64,000 bases of DNA from Rhizobium sp. Root1334 (lineage in GTDB: Bacteria > Pseudomonadota > Alphaproteobacteria > Rhizobiales > Rhizobiaceae). This document shows positions 45,976 to 55,450 of this stretch, in pieces; positions within the stretch are counted from its first letter, which is position 1, and each line of letters opens with the position of its first letter. The translations under genes and the position numbers were made by a program. The notes below the pieces were generated by a model. That model was not told the origin of the DNA. It made no database searches and worked only from the letters and a program-made list of their open reading frames with translations. The stretch lies in NCBI RefSeq assembly GCF_001426665.1, contig NZ_LMEY01000012.1, forward strand, positions 372,001 through 436,000, read 5' to 3'.

Positions 45976-47084
45976 GCCACGCTCCCTTCGGCTGCGGTTT
46001 TAGATGACAAGCGCTTTTCCAGCCGGATGACCAGCCAGGCGATCAAAGCGACGACGACACCGGAAATCAGGAAAAAGCCGGATGTGCCAAGGATGCTGCC
46101 CAGTGTCTCGGACGCCAGATAAAGGGTTTCGGCCGCGAAAACCGCGTAACCGAGAAAGCGGACCGCACCATTCAGCCGGCCGGCGATGGCAATACCACCG
46201 AGCGCCACCGCAAGCGTCGTTGCTCCGATTGCGATCTCCTGGCCAATGCCATCAACCTCGTCATGCAAGGCCGCCAGCCCCATCACGGCAAGCGCAAAGC
46301 TATAAAAGACGGGAGCCGCTCCGGCCTCGCGGGCGAAACGATAGAGCGGCGACAGGGGAATGCTGGTCACCAGGAACGCTACGACACCTGCCCCGAACAG
46401 GAGGCTCGCGACCCAGACCTCCGGCAGCTCGACGTAAAACCAGCCGAGCCAGGCCAGGGCGAGAAGATACGCAAGGTGGCGGGCGATGCCCGCATTGGTG
46501 TATCGCACCAATGCAATCACGATGACGATCAGCAGCGGCACGAGGTAGATATAGCCGTTCCCCTCGAAACTGGCATCATTGTCGACCATCAGTTCGCCGA
46601 AAATCGCCCAGGCCAGGAAACCGCAAAACACCGCAAGGGCGGCGGACCGAAAGGCCACCGCGGTGACGCAAGCCGCCGCAAACCAGACGAGCAGCGCGTC
46701 GGTCGCATCGCCCGACAGGTGATACATCTGTCCGACCAGCGCAATTGCGCCACCAAAGGTCATCGTCGCCAGAACCAGCAACGCGGCGCCCATGGCCTTG
46801 AAACCACGGCCAAGGCAAAAGGCGGCGGCCAGATAAAACGCCCAGATCAGGCCAACGATACCGGCGACGCGCAGGATGCGGGGAATAGCTTCCCAATTGG
46901 CCGCCACCAGAAGCAGGATTGCAGCGGATACGAGGATCGCCGCCAGCACGAGAAGAACCCGGCCGGCGCTGAAGACGGTCTCGCGGCCATCATACTCCGC
47001 CAGCATGGCTTTTGCCGCCCCAGAATCAAGCATGCCCTTGGAAACCCAGATATTGAAGTCTTTTTCGATCCGTCCCCGGTACAT
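45972..47084 (-). CDS. DUF2157-type multi-pass membrane protein
   Basis: The start at 47082-47084 follows AGGGG and gives 370 aa. A short cytoplasmic N-terminal domain (IEKDFNIWVSKGMLDSGAAK) precedes about ten hydrophobic segments (for example VLLVLAAILVSAAILLLVAA). The N-terminal part matches DUF2157. It forms a translationally coupled pair with the GDYXXLXY protein. Function unknown. Confidence 0.82.
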   Translation of the reverse strand: MYRGRIEKDFNIWVSKGMLDSGAAKAMLAEYDGRETVFSAGRVLLVLAAILVSAAILLLVAANWEAIPRILRVAGIVGLIWAFYLAAAFCLGRGFKAMGAALLVLATMTFGGAIALVGQMYHLSGDATDALLVWFAAACVTAVAFRSAALAVFCGFLAWAIFGELMVDNDASFEGNGYIYLVPLLIVIVIALVRYTNAGIARHLAYLLALAWLGWFYVELPEVWVASLLFGAGVVAFLVTSIPLSPLYRFAREAGAAPVFYSFALAVMGLAALHDEVDGIGQEIAIGATTLAVALGGIAIAGRLNGAVRFLGYAVFAAETLYLASETLGSILGTSGFFLISGVVVALIAWLVIRLEKRLSSKTAAEGSVA

Positions 47085-47454
47085 CGGCCGATCCCCTTGC
47101 ATGCGCGTGTTGGGCCACACATATCATAGGCGTTCCTGATTCCTAGATGACGATCAGGCCCGGCGCTCCCTCTTTGCGGCGTCAGCGGCGCGGTCATCGT
47201 TAACGAAGCATGAAGGGTTTCGTGCGAATCTGGAATCGGAAGAGAACTGCAGGGCGTATCGCCGGGCTTATGCGGAATTTGCATGTCATCCATGATGATA
47301 TTGCACTGCACAAATCGCCATCGGTCACCTATCTTGTTCTCAAGAAGACGGAACGAGATCAGCGCAAGCGATCGGGACCGTCAGCGGCATGGCCAGCCGC
47401 TTTCGCTCAAGAAGCGGAAAAGGCCAGCGAATTTAAAAGGTTCGCTTCATAGAA
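47085..47454. other. Intergenic stretch upstream of the sRNA cluster
   Basis: No convincing gene is visible on either strand. One 80-codon frame from 47210 lacks a ribosome site and any motif. The stretch should hold the promoter of the minus-strand DUF2157 pair and that of the first sRNA. Confidence 0.4.
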
Positions 47455-47578
47455 TTCGGAGTGGCGCACTCCTCCTCCCAGCGCCGCTCCGATCCGATGG
47501 GCAACACTCCTCCTCCCAGTTGCTCATCACCGTAAATGACGCCCGCTGGACCTCCTCCCCCAGCGGGCGTTATTCGTT
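47455..47578 (+). ncRNA. CCUCCUCCC-loop small RNA, copy 1 (alpha-r14/'cuckoo'-type)
   Basis: Three hairpins each show a CU-rich anti-Shine-Dalgarno loop. Hairpin 1 (47458-47490) has stem GGAGTGGCGC/GCGCCGCTCC with loop ACTCCTCCTCCCA. Hairpin 2 has GCAAC/GTTGC (47501-47523) with the same loop. Hairpin 3 is an 11-bp stem ACGCCCGCTGG/CCAGCGGGCGT (47539-47570) with loop ACCTCCTCCC, followed by TATTCGTTT, serving as terminator. This is the layout of the alphaproteobacterial alpha-r14 (NfeR1-like) and CcsR-type RNAs, which pair with ribosome binding sites. It lies upstream of two DUF1127 genes. Confidence 0.85.
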
Positions 47579-47741
47579 TCAGCCCCCCCGACACATCATC
47601 GTATTTCTGCGGTCGCAACTGCGCGGATGATCAAAATTCAGGCATCCGTGTCGCAAACGACGAGTCTAGCCATGCAACAGTGGAATAGGTGCCATTCGCC
47701 ATTGGCTCTACCCATTTGCGCTCGGCGGATTTATATTCAGG

Positions 47742-47870
47742 ACAACTTCGGGGCAGCGCACTCCTCCTCCCAGCGCGCCCTGATGGGATCGGTAACACTC
47801 CTCCTCCCAGTTGTCGATCAGAACAAGCAACGCCCGCCGGACCTCCTCCCCCGACGGGCGTTGTTTTTTA
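47742..47870 (+). ncRNA. CCUCCUCCC-loop small RNA, copy 2
   Basis: This is a second RNA of the same plan 170 bases downstream. Hairpin 1 (47751-47780) has GGGC-GCGC/GCGC-GCCC arms. Hairpin 2 (47787-47819) has GATCGGTAAC/GTTGTCGATC arms. Both have the loop ACTCCTCCTCCCA, identical to copy 1. Hairpin 3 is CAACGCCCG/CGGGCGTTG (47828-47863) with loop ACCTCCTCCC and a T6 tail, a strong terminator. Loops are conserved while stems have changed with compensation, which argues for selection on the loops. Confidence 0.87.
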
Positions 47871-48088
47871 TTCGGCACCCTCTCCAAAAATCGGCACTTC
47901 AATTGCGGCGGTCACGCACTCGCATCGACTTTGGCCGAACCGTGACCAACGGGCGCACCGAGACTTGCAAGAAGCGCATGGGTGCGATGCAGCATTGTCT
48001 CTGTAATTTCAGGGCGGAACGGCCTATATTCCAACCATCAGATGAGGGCCAGCAAAGAGTGCTGGCAAACCTAGAAAGGACCAGCATC

Positions 48089-48232
48089 ATGAATATCGCT
48101 CGCTCATTCAACAATTGGCGCAAGTACCGTCAGACCTGCAACGAACTCGGCCGCATGACCGACCGCGAACTGAACGACCTCGGCATCGGCCGTGGCGACA
48201 TCCAGTACGTTGCCCGTCAGGCAGTCAAGTAA
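48089..48232 (+). CDS. DUF1127 small Arg-rich protein, copy 1
   Basis: This 47-aa protein has an ATG after AAAGGA. The central WRKYRQTCNELGRMTDREL and DLGIGRGDI segments define DUF1127. In Rhodobacter and Agrobacterium such small proteins are linked to RNA metabolism and phosphate or carbon control, and in Rhodobacter one is co-encoded with CCUCCUCCC-loop RNAs. Here the two sRNAs lie just upstream on the same strand. A strong terminator follows. Confidence 0.9.
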   Translation: MNIARSFNNWRKYRQTCNELGRMTDRELNDLGIGRGDIQYVARQAVK

Positions 48233-48276
48233 GCCTCGCGACCGGCTGGTTCTTCCAGCCCGATGCGCAGCCACCA

Positions 48277-48312
48277 AACGCCCTCCGGCTCAAACCGGCG
48301 GGCGTTTTTTTC
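48277..48312 (+). terminator. Terminator after the first DUF1127 gene
   Basis: AACGCCC-t-CCGG and CCGG-c-GGGCGTT arms enclose CTCAAA and are followed by a run of T. It starts about 45 bases after the stop codon. Confidence 0.9.
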
Positions 48313-48727
48313 GTTCAGGTGCCGCTTACAGGCTTTGAATGGACGGACCACTCCGATTACAAATCAACCATAGCTTTCGACGCAGTGCAGCATAACAGCT
48401 TCTGCCTATTTTCGTTGCAGCATCGTACTCAGCACGCCTTGGCAGGCAATCAGGGCAGAGACTCGCTCCGCAACACAATTTCGCCACACAAAACACATCC
48501 GAAAAACAAACGGTTAAACGGATTCCGGCTTGGCGAACCATGCCGTTAACCTATGGCTTGTTTTTCATCAGGCACCCAAAATGCTCAGCGAAACAGCATC
48601 GCATTGCACAAATGCATAGCAGATGCATTTTCTTTGCACTCCATCTTTTCCCGCGAAAGGCGTACAAGGATCTCAACGAAGCAGGCAATCACTGCACTGC
48701 TCATTTGTAAGTCTCAAGGAAAAGATC
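48313..48727. other. Long leader/intergenic stretch before the second DUF1127 gene
   Basis: About 415 bases with no credible gene on either strand. It lies between a terminator and the second DUF1127 gene, so it should contain that gene's promoter and possibly a long 5' leader. I see no third CCUCCUCCC-loop RNA here. Confidence 0.4.
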
Positions 48728-48871
48728 ATGAACCCGATTCGTATCGCAAAAAGCTGGATCAACTACCGCCGTACCGTTGCTGAACTTGGCAACCTGTCCA
48801 ACCACGCCCTGACGGACATCGGCATCACCCGCTTCGACATCCGCAACATCGCTTCGCGTTCCTTCCGTTAA
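48728..48871 (+). CDS. DUF1127 small protein, copy 2
   Basis: This is a second 47-aa DUF1127 protein after AAGGAAA. The core WINYRRTVAELGNLSNHALTD and DIGITRFDIRNIA aligns with copy 1 along the full length (shared layout NxxR..W..YR.T..ELG.....L.D.GI.R.DI). The two are paralogues produced by local duplication. It has its own leader and terminator. Confidence 0.9.
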   Translation: MNPIRIAKSWINYRRTVAELGNLSNHALTDIGITRFDIRNIASRSFR

Positions 48872-48913
48872 TCGGGCCAGTCCGTTGACCGGACCGGGAA
48901 TGTCGAGGAACTA

Positions 48914-48940
48914 AAAACGGCACCACACGGTGCCGTTTTT
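48914..48940. terminator. Terminator after the second DUF1127 gene
   Basis: ACGGCACC and GGTGCCGT arms with a short loop are preceded by AAAA and followed by TTTTT, about 45 bases after the stop. Confidence 0.88.
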
Positions 48941-49016
48941 GATTCCGGGCCTTGCATTGATATCAACCGCACGGAACCGGTTTCTTTCCTGGCCGCGTTG
49001 CTCTAGTAAATGGCCC

Positions 49017-50429
49017 ATGACAGATACATCTTCGCACTCCCCCATTCACGTTATCGGCGGCGGCCTCGCCGGCTCCGAAGCCGCCTGGCAGATCGCCGCG
49101 GCAGGCATCCCGGTCATTCTTCACGAGATGCGCGGCGTCCGCGGCACGGATGCCCACAAGACCGACGGCCTTGCCGAGCTGGTCTGCTCCAACTCGTTCC
49201 GCTCCGATGACGCTACCAGCAATGCCGTTGGCGTCCTGCACGCCGAGATGCGGCTTGCCGGTTCGCTGATCATGGCTTGCGCCGACAAGAACCAGGTTCC
49301 GGCCGGTGGAGCGCTGGCGGTTGATCGCGATGGTTTCTCCGATGCAGTGACTGCGGCGATCGACGCCCACCCGCTGATCACCGTCGCGCGCGAAGAAATC
49401 AGTGGCCTGCCACCGAAGGATTGGGACCTCGCCATTATCGCCACCGGGCCGCTGACGGCACCTTCGCTTGCCAGCGCCATCCAGGCGGAAACCGGCGCCG
49501 ATGCGCTGGCCTTTTTCGACGCTATCGCCCCCATCATCCATACCGAGAGTATCGACATGGATGTCTGCTGGTTCCAGTCGCGTTACGACAAGGTCGGTCC
49601 GGGCGGCACAGGCAAGGACTATATCAACTGCCCGATGGACGAGGCGCAGTACAATGGTTTCGTCGATGCGCTGATCGCCGGTGACAAGACCGGTTTCAAG
49701 GAATGGGAAGGCACGCCCTATTTCGACGGCTGCCTGCCGATCGAGGTCATGGCCGAACGCGGCCGCGAAACCCTGCGTCACGGCCCGATGAAGCCGATGG
49801 GCCTCACCAACGCCCATAACCCCACCGTCAAGGCCTATGCCGTCGTGCAATTGCGTCAGGACAATGCGCTTGGCACGCTCTACAACATGGTCGGGTTCCA
49901 GACCAAGCTGAAATACGGTGCGCAGGCGGAAGTGATCCGCATGATTCCCGGACTGGAAAATGCCGAATTTGCCCGCCTTGGCGGCCTGCACCGCAATACC
50001 TACATCAATTCGCCTGTCCTGCTGGATGGATCGTTGACGCTGAAGTCCCGGCCCGGACTGCGATTCGCAGGCCAGATCACCGGCTGCGAAGGCTATGTCG
50101 AAAGCGCCAGTATCGGCCTGCTCGCCGGCCGTTTCGCTGCTGCAGAGCGCAAAGGCCAGCCATTGCCGCTACCGCCCGAAACAACGGCCTTCGGTTCGTT
50201 GCTCAACCATATCACCGGCGGCCATATCGTTTCGGATGACGAGCCGGGAAAACGCTCGTTTCAGCCGATGAACATCAATTTCGGCCTGTTTCCGCTGCTG
50301 GAGCCCGGCGCTATCGTCAAGCCCGAGGGCGTCAAGCGCTTCCGCGGCAAGGACAAGACGGTAATGAAAAAGCAACTGGTGGCGCAGCGGGCGCTCGACG
50401 ATTGCGCAGCCTGGCTGAAGTCGGTCTAA
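49017..50429 (+). CDS. trmFO: Methylenetetrahydrofolate-tRNA-(uracil-5-)-methyltransferase
   Basis: The ATG at 49017 gives 470 aa. The FAD-binding [16 protein letters not shown] opens the protein. [12 protein letters not shown] and the central [20 protein letters not shown] are TrmFO signatures, and [21 protein letters not shown] closes the FAD site. The enzyme makes 5-methyluridine at position 54 of tRNA using methylene-tetrahydrofolate and FAD. Its end overlaps the opposite-strand gene by 4 bases. Confidence 0.96.
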   Translation: MTDTSSHSPIHVIGGGLAGSEAAWQIAAAGIPVILHEMRGVRGTDAHKTDGLAELVCSNSFRSDDATSNAVGVLHAEMRLAGSLIMACADKNQVPAGGALAVDRDGFSDAVTAAIDAHPLITVAREEISGLPPKDWDLAIIATGPLTAPSLASAIQAETGADALAFFDAIAPIIHTESIDMDVCWFQSRYDKVGPGGTGKDYINCPMDEAQYNGFVDALIAGDKTGFKEWEGTPYFDGCLPIEVMAERGRETLRHGPMKPMGLTNAHNPTVKAYAVVQLRQDNALGTLYNMVGFQTKLKYGAQAEVIRMIPGLENAEFARLGGLHRNTYINSPVLLDGSLTLKSRPGLRFAGQITGCEGYVESASIGLLAGRFAAAERKGQPLPLPPETTAFGSLLNHITGGHIVSDDEPGKRSFQPMNINFGLFPLLEPGAIVKPEGVKRFRGKDKTVMKKQLVAQRALDDCAAWLKSV

Positions 50430-50866
50430 TTCTCCGGAAGGGTAGCACGTTCCGACTGCGGCTTGAAACTGCCCAGCAGCCAGAGGGAAACCTCGGCTGC
50501 TATTTCCGGGCTTGCAAACTCATAGACGCCGTCGAGATATGAGAAATCGGTGAAGTGGACCCTCAGGCCACGTCCGCTGCCGGCGTTGCCGACATTCACC
50601 TTGCCGGCTTCGATCAGGTGGCAGACGAAATGCGTGCCATGGGCTGCCATAAAACCGGCCTTGCCATCGTGCAGGCGGACGAAATAGGCTTTTTCATCGG
50701 CGGTCGCATGAATGGCCCGGATGGCTTCATCGGGAAAAGCGCGGCCAAAATCGAGGATCGCCGTCCCGGTGTCCGGCTCGCGCCTGTCCTTGTCGGCACG
50801 AGCCTTCATTCGCATGTAGAAAAGACCTGCGATCAAGATGCAGATGATGACAATCGGCCAACCCAT
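50426..50866 (-). CDS. Single-pass membrane protein of unknown function
   Basis: This 146-aa protein has an N-terminal membrane helix ([15 protein letters not shown], residues 4-18) and a basic stretch after it. The remaining 115 residues look like a soluble domain with [19 protein letters not shown] and [18 protein letters not shown] recognise no family name. It converges on trmFO with a 4-base overlap. Confidence 0.75.
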   Translation of the reverse strand: MGWPIVIICILIAGLFYMRMKARADKDRREPDTGTAILDFGRAFPDEAIRAIHATADEKAYFVRLHDGKAGFMAAHGTHFVCHLIEAGKVNVGNAGSGRGLRVHFTDFSYLDGVYEFASPEIAAEVSLWLLGSFKPQSERATLPEN

Positions 50867-50987
50867 GGCGCCGACTCCCTTTTACACAGTTCCTGATAAT
50901 AACACGGGAGCGACTCTAAAAGGCGAACCTTGCGCCAATGTGCCCGCACTCGCCAATATTGGCACAGACGAAGGCGCCGTCAGTGTT

Positions 50988-51863
50988 CTACCATCTGCCG
51001 CTGCGCGCGGCCCGCCACATCCACCACTGCCGACGCCACTGCGGCGGTACGATCGAATGCTCAAAGAGTTTCGCGCCTGCCCGCTCGGCGCGATCGAACA
51101 CCGGTTCTGCCAGTGCCAAGGCGGTAAACGCATAGCGGTTGGCCGGGGAGATGCTCGCGGCAGCCGCACGGGCCTTGGCAAGGTGCTCGCGGCCAAGGCC
51201 AGCAAATGCACAGATTGCCAAGCTGACGGACTGTTCGTTCTCGCCCGAAAGGAAGCCATCACGGTCAAGCCCGGTCGCGGCCAAGAGCTCGGCCGGAAAA
51301 TACACTTGCCCGCGCCGGCGATGCAGCGGCAGCAACAGCAGCAGCCCGGCGATCGCCTGGGCAACGCCGGCATGACCGGCAGCAGACGCCGAGTTCTGCG
51401 CCTCTGCGGGATCGAGAATCAGGCTTGCAAGCTGAATGAGTGCCGACGCGGTCTCACCCGCATATCCTTCAAGCGACGCGCGGCTTTCCATCGGATCGTC
51501 ATAGAGATCGAAGATACGGGCATCGATCATGTTCTGCAGCACCGGCACGGGCAGCTTGTGGCTTTTCACGCAGGCCAGCAGCGCCTCGGCCAGCGGATTG
51601 CCCTCGCCGCTTACGCCCGTTGGGTCCTCGAGCACATCACGCCACCATTGCAGCCGGATTTCACCGGGCAAGGGTTCACGCACGAGATCGCGCACCCGGG
51701 CAATCTCGGCATGGAACGCATAGAGTGCTGAGAGCGGGCCGCGTTTATCCTGCGGTGACAACAGGCAGGCAAGATAGCGGTCACGGTCGCTGTCGCGCAG
51801 TGCAGCAAGGCTGAAATCGTAGGCAGGCTGAAGAGCCACGGCGGTATTTTCTGGCATGGTCAT
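50988..51863 (-). CDS. Squalene/phytoene synthase-family protein, NDUFAF6-like
   Basis: This 291-aa protein has the trans-isoprenyl diphosphate synthase fold, with RYLACLLSPQDKRGPLSALYAFHAEIARVRD at the N-terminus. The Asp-rich motifs of true squalene synthases are altered (FDLYDDPME in place of a classic DTxxD), as in NDUFAF6, a complex I assembly factor. It follows the Mth938/NDUFAF3-like gene by 3 bases in an operon with secDF, an arrangement known in alphaproteobacteria. An assembly role is more likely than isoprenoid synthesis. Confidence 0.82.
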   Translation of the reverse strand: MTMPENTAVALQPAYDFSLAALRDSDRDRYLACLLSPQDKRGPLSALYAFHAEIARVRDLVREPLPGEIRLQWWRDVLEDPTGVSGEGNPLAEALLACVKSHKLPVPVLQNMIDARIFDLYDDPMESRASLEGYAGETASALIQLASLILDPAEAQNSASAAGHAGVAQAIAGLLLLLPLHRRRGQVYFPAELLAATGLDRDGFLSGENEQSVSLAICAFAGLGREHLAKARAAAASISPANRYAFTALALAEPVFDRAERAGAKLFEHSIVPPQWRRQWWMWRAARSGRW

Positions 51864-51866
51864 CGT

Positions 51867-52253
51867 TCAAACGACAATGAAGGCGGCGGCGACGGCGCGT
51901 TCTTCGGCAAGCATGATGTTGTAGGTTCGGATGGCAGCACCGGTGCTCATCGGATCGGATGAAATTCCGTGTTCCTTGAACACCGCCCTCAAGGCCGCAG
52001 GCAAAGGTCTGATATCCTTGCCGGTGCCGACAAGAAGAACCTCGATGTCAGCGGCCTCTTCCAGAACGCGCTGAAAATAGTCCACCGTCAGCGGATCGCC
52101 CTCCACCATGTCCCAGCCGTAGATGCCCGAGGGCAGCATCAGCAGTGAGCCACGATGCGACATTTCCGCGAACCGGAAGCCGCCATTGCCATAACTGTCG
52201 ATCGGCGCCCGGCCCGGAAAATGAGCCTGACGGATTTCGATGGGTTTTCGCAT
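51867..52253 (-). CDS. Mth938/DUF498-domain protein, NDUFAF3-like
   Basis: The start at 52251-52253 (MRKPIEIRQAHFPG) gives 128 aa. The domain shows AEMSHRGSLLMLPSGIYGWD, then DIEVLLVGTGKDIRPLP and MSTGAAIRTYNIMLAEERAVAAAFI, all standard Mth938-family blocks. The mitochondrial homologue NDUFAF3 assembles complex I, and conserved linkage to secDF was noted in that work. It starts one base past the secDF stop and is followed by the NDUFAF6-like gene. Confidence 0.88.
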   Translation of the reverse strand: MRKPIEIRQAHFPGRAPIDSYGNGGFRFAEMSHRGSLLMLPSGIYGWDMVEGDPLTVDYFQRVLEEAADIEVLLVGTGKDIRPLPAALRAVFKEHGISSDPMSTGAAIRTYNIMLAEERAVAAAFIVV

Positions 52254-52254
52254 G

Positions 52255-54813
52255 CTACTGCGCTCCCTTGACCGGCTGGGCACCAACGCCACCGGCTTTT
52301 TCCGCGTCGCCCGGTGTCCCATGCCGCAGCTTGAACAGGATGAGAACCGGACCCGCCACATAGATGGACGAGAACGTACCGACAGCCACGCCGAACAGCA
52401 TCACGAACGCAAAGGATTGAATCGCCTCGCCACCGAAGACGCACAGCGCCGCCAGCGCAAGCATCGTCGTAGCGCCGGTGAGCACGGTGCGAGACAGGGT
52501 CTGATTGATCGATGTATCGATCAGGATCGGCAAGGGCATGCGCGGATATCGCCTGAGGTTTTCGCGGACACGGTCATAGACGACAACCGTATCGTTGAGC
52601 GAGTAACCGACGATTGTCAGCAGGGCCGCGATGCTCGTCAGATTGAACTCCATGCCGGTCACGACAAACAGTCCAATAGTCAAAAGCACGTCATGCAGCG
52701 TCGCGACGATGGCGCCTGCGGCAAACTGCCATTCAAACCGCACCCAGATGTAGATCAGGATCGCCAGAAGTGATGCCAGGACGCCAATGGTGGCAGCCGT
52801 GGTCAGGTCGCCCGAAACAGACGGCCCGACGACTTCGACGCGGCGGAATTCGTATTCCTCCTCAAGCTCGCCCCGGATCATGATCACCGATGTCTGCTCG
52901 GCATTTTCGCCGCCATCACGCGAATGGACCCGGACCACCACATCCTGCGCCGAACCGAACGGACTTACCGTGACGTCACCAATATTGAGCTCGTAGAGAC
53001 GGCCACGAATGTCCTCGAGATCAGCATTACCCTCCCGGGCTTTCAGCTCGATCACCGAGCCACCGGAGAAATCGATGCCGAGATTGATGCCAAGCGTACC
53101 AAACAGAAGCATGCTGACGACGGACAGGAGAGCCGTCAGCGAGAAGACATAATTGCGGATCGCCATGAAACGCAAAGCGGCACCATCGAACATGCCGGTG
53201 CGGATACCATCCGGCAATGCCGTCGGATTACGCCGGTCGACCCAGATTTCCAGCATGACCCGTGTCAGGGTAAAGGCGGTGAAAAGCGTGGTGACGATAC
53301 CGATGGCAAGCGTCACGGCAAATCCGCGGACGGAACCCGTCCCCAGGAACAATAGAATGATCGCGGCGATCAATGTCGTGATGTTGGCATCGACAATGGC
53401 AGCAAACGCCCGCGAGAAACCATATTGCAGGGCGTCCCGCACCGAGCGGCCCTGCCGCACTTCTTCGCGGATACGCTCGTAGATCAGCACGTTCGAATCG
53501 ACCGCCATGCCGATCGTCAACACGATCCCGGCAATGCCCGGCAGTGTCAAAGGCAGCCCGGTGGCAGTCAGGACAGCAATGATCATCACGACGTTGAGTG
53601 CGACGGCAAGGCTCGCAACCGCGCCGAACAACCCGTAAAAACCGATCATGAAGGCGATCACCAGGACGGCGCCGATTGCACCGGCGGTCATGATAGAATG
53701 GATAGAATCGGCGCCGCGTCCCGCCCCGATCGACCGTTCCTCAACGACTGTAAGAGGTGTCGGCAAGGCTCCGGCGCGCAACAGCAGCGCCAGATCGCCG
53801 GCTCCTTCCGGGCTCATGTCCGCGGCAAGCTGCACGGTCCCATCCGTAATCGCCTTGCGCACCAGAGGCGTCGCAATCACCGCCCCGTCCAGAACGATGG
53901 CAACGGTCGTTCCGGAATTGTCCGTCGTTGCCTGGGCAAACCGAGCGGTTCCTTCCGGTCCCAGCCGAAGGTTGACCACGGGATTACCGGATTGGGCATT
54001 GACCGCCGATTGAGCATCGATGATGTCACTGTTGTCGATAATGGGCTGGCGGCGCAGCAGATAACCGATCGGTGGATCGTCTGCCGAATAGAGAATTTCC
54101 GAATTGACCGGCGGCTGGCCGTTGACCGCGTCTTCAACCGGCATCGACATATCGATGCTGCGAAATGACAACATTCCGGCCTGACCAAGGATGTATTTAA
54201 TCTGTTCGGGATCATAGCGCCCGGGTATCTGGACGATGATCCTGTCCGCACCCTGTTTGCGGATCTTCGGCTGCAGAGAACCGAGTTCTGTCAGGCGCCG
54301 GTGTAAAACAGTGATCGCGCTGTCGAGTGTGGCGGAAATCCTGTGGTTGATGCCGTCATCGGTGACAGCGACAGACAAGGCGCCATCGGGGGAATTGCCG
54401 ACGGTGACTTCGCTGAAATCTTTCTTCGTCAGGCCAGTGGCTTTGACCAGATCGGTCAGGGGCTTCAATGCCGCCCGTGCAACATCGGCCTGAGCGGCAT
54501 CGCGAAGACGAAGCTGGATCGCCTGCCCGGTTCCAGACAGTCCGGAATAACCGATGCCGGCAGCGCGAAGGCGCGTGCCGACATCGTTGATAACAGTTTC
54601 AAGCCGCGCCTTGACGACATCTTCCCGCTCGATCTTCAGAGTGATCTGCGATCCACCCTGGAGATCGAGGCCCAGCATCATCTGCTTCTTGGGAAGCCAG
54701 TCCGGTAGTGTGGCCAAGGTCGCGGTCGGAACCGCGTTCGGCACGGCGACCAGGATGCTGAACAGCACGACGAGCCAGACGATGATGGTTTTCCAGCGGG
54801 AAAAATACGGCAT
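52255..54813 (-). CDS. secDF: Fused protein-export membrane subunit SecDF
   Basis: This 852-aa protein joins SecD (about 1-520) and SecF (about 540-840) in one chain. SecD features include DLQGGSQITL near residue 50, the periplasmic P1 domain with IIVQIPG, and five further helices after 370 (LPLTLPGIAGIVLTIGMAVD). SecF features include GIDFSGGS near 580 and SLNDTVVVYDRVREN near 760. SecDF uses the proton gradient to pull exported proteins out of the SecYEG channel. yajC lies 59 bases upstream in the same direction, and two complex I assembly genes follow. Confidence 0.95.
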   Translation of the reverse strand: MPYFSRWKTIIVWLVVLFSILVAVPNAVPTATLATLPDWLPKKQMMLGLDLQGGSQITLKIEREDVVKARLETVINDVGTRLRAAGIGYSGLSGTGQAIQLRLRDAAQADVARAALKPLTDLVKATGLTKKDFSEVTVGNSPDGALSVAVTDDGINHRISATLDSAITVLHRRLTELGSLQPKIRKQGADRIIVQIPGRYDPEQIKYILGQAGMLSFRSIDMSMPVEDAVNGQPPVNSEILYSADDPPIGYLLRRQPIIDNSDIIDAQSAVNAQSGNPVVNLRLGPEGTARFAQATTDNSGTTVAIVLDGAVIATPLVRKAITDGTVQLAADMSPEGAGDLALLLRAGALPTPLTVVEERSIGAGRGADSIHSIMTAGAIGAVLVIAFMIGFYGLFGAVASLAVALNVVMIIAVLTATGLPLTLPGIAGIVLTIGMAVDSNVLIYERIREEVRQGRSVRDALQYGFSRAFAAIVDANITTLIAAIILLFLGTGSVRGFAVTLAIGIVTTLFTAFTLTRVMLEIWVDRRNPTALPDGIRTGMFDGAALRFMAIRNYVFSLTALLSVVSMLLFGTLGINLGIDFSGGSVIELKAREGNADLEDIRGRLYELNIGDVTVSPFGSAQDVVVRVHSRDGGENAEQTSVIMIRGELEEEYEFRRVEVVGPSVSGDLTTAATIGVLASLLAILIYIWVRFEWQFAAGAIVATLHDVLLTIGLFVVTGMEFNLTSIAALLTIVGYSLNDTVVVYDRVRENLRRYPRMPLPILIDTSINQTLSRTVLTGATTMLALAALCVFGGEAIQSFAFVMLFGVAVGTFSSIYVAGPVLILFKLRHGTPGDAEKAGGVGAQPVKGAQ

Positions 54814-54872
54814 GAAGCTCTCAAAGACACGTCGTTACAAGGTGGCCAGTGTGCCCCGGCCTCCCTGCAAGC

Positions 54873-55211
54873 TTATTCCTTGACAGGTTCGCCCTTCACA
54901 CGGACTTCGGATACACCACTGCGTACCACACGAATCTTCACACCGTCAGCAATTTCGACTTCGAGTTCGTTGTCATCAACGACCTTCGTCACCTTGCCGA
55001 CAATTCCGCCACCGGTAACAATCTGATCGCCGCGGCGGATGTTCTTCAGCAGTTCCTCGCGGCGCTTCATGTTGGCGCGCTGCGGACGGATGATCAGGAA
55101 GTACATCACGACGAAGATCAGCAGGAACGGCAGGATCGACATGAGAATATCAGCGCCGCCGGCGCTTGCGCCGGGTGCCGTCTGGGCGAATGCCTCGGTA
55201 ATGAACATCAA
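54873..55211 (-). CDS. yajC: Preprotein translocase accessory subunit YajC
   Basis: This 112-aa protein has one membrane helix at about residues 25-44 (DILMSILPFLLIFVVMYFLI), followed by IRPQRANMKRREELLKNIRRGD and VTGGGIVGKVTKV, the YajC signature. It associates with SecDF at the translocon. AAGGAG precedes the ATG. It is the first gene of the secretion unit and is divergent from the DUF815 gene. Confidence 0.95.
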   Translation of the reverse strand: MMFITEAFAQTAPGASAGGADILMSILPFLLIFVVMYFLIIRPQRANMKRREELLKNIRRGDQIVTGGGIVGKVTKVVDDNELEVEIADGVKIRVVRSGVSEVRVKGEPVKE

Positions 55212-55450
55212 TCACTCCTTGAATGCGGTTTGGCGGACAGATGCCCGCGTTTCGGATCGCCGGACTATAGGAAAGGTTGATTTCAATGCAACATCAGACC
55301 AACCGGCTTCTGCCTTCAGCCTCATACATGAAATCGGCCCAAGGAGAAGCTCTTTCTACTGGATTTCACGCCTTTTACCGTTAGATCAGCCATGCTACCG
55401 GACAGCTTGGCCCCACAGCCAAAACCACAGCCATCATCGGGGAAACTCTC

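Noticed and set aside
47210..47452. 80-codon frame upstream of the first sRNA
   Set aside because: No ribosome site, no motif, and it runs into the sRNA promoter region.
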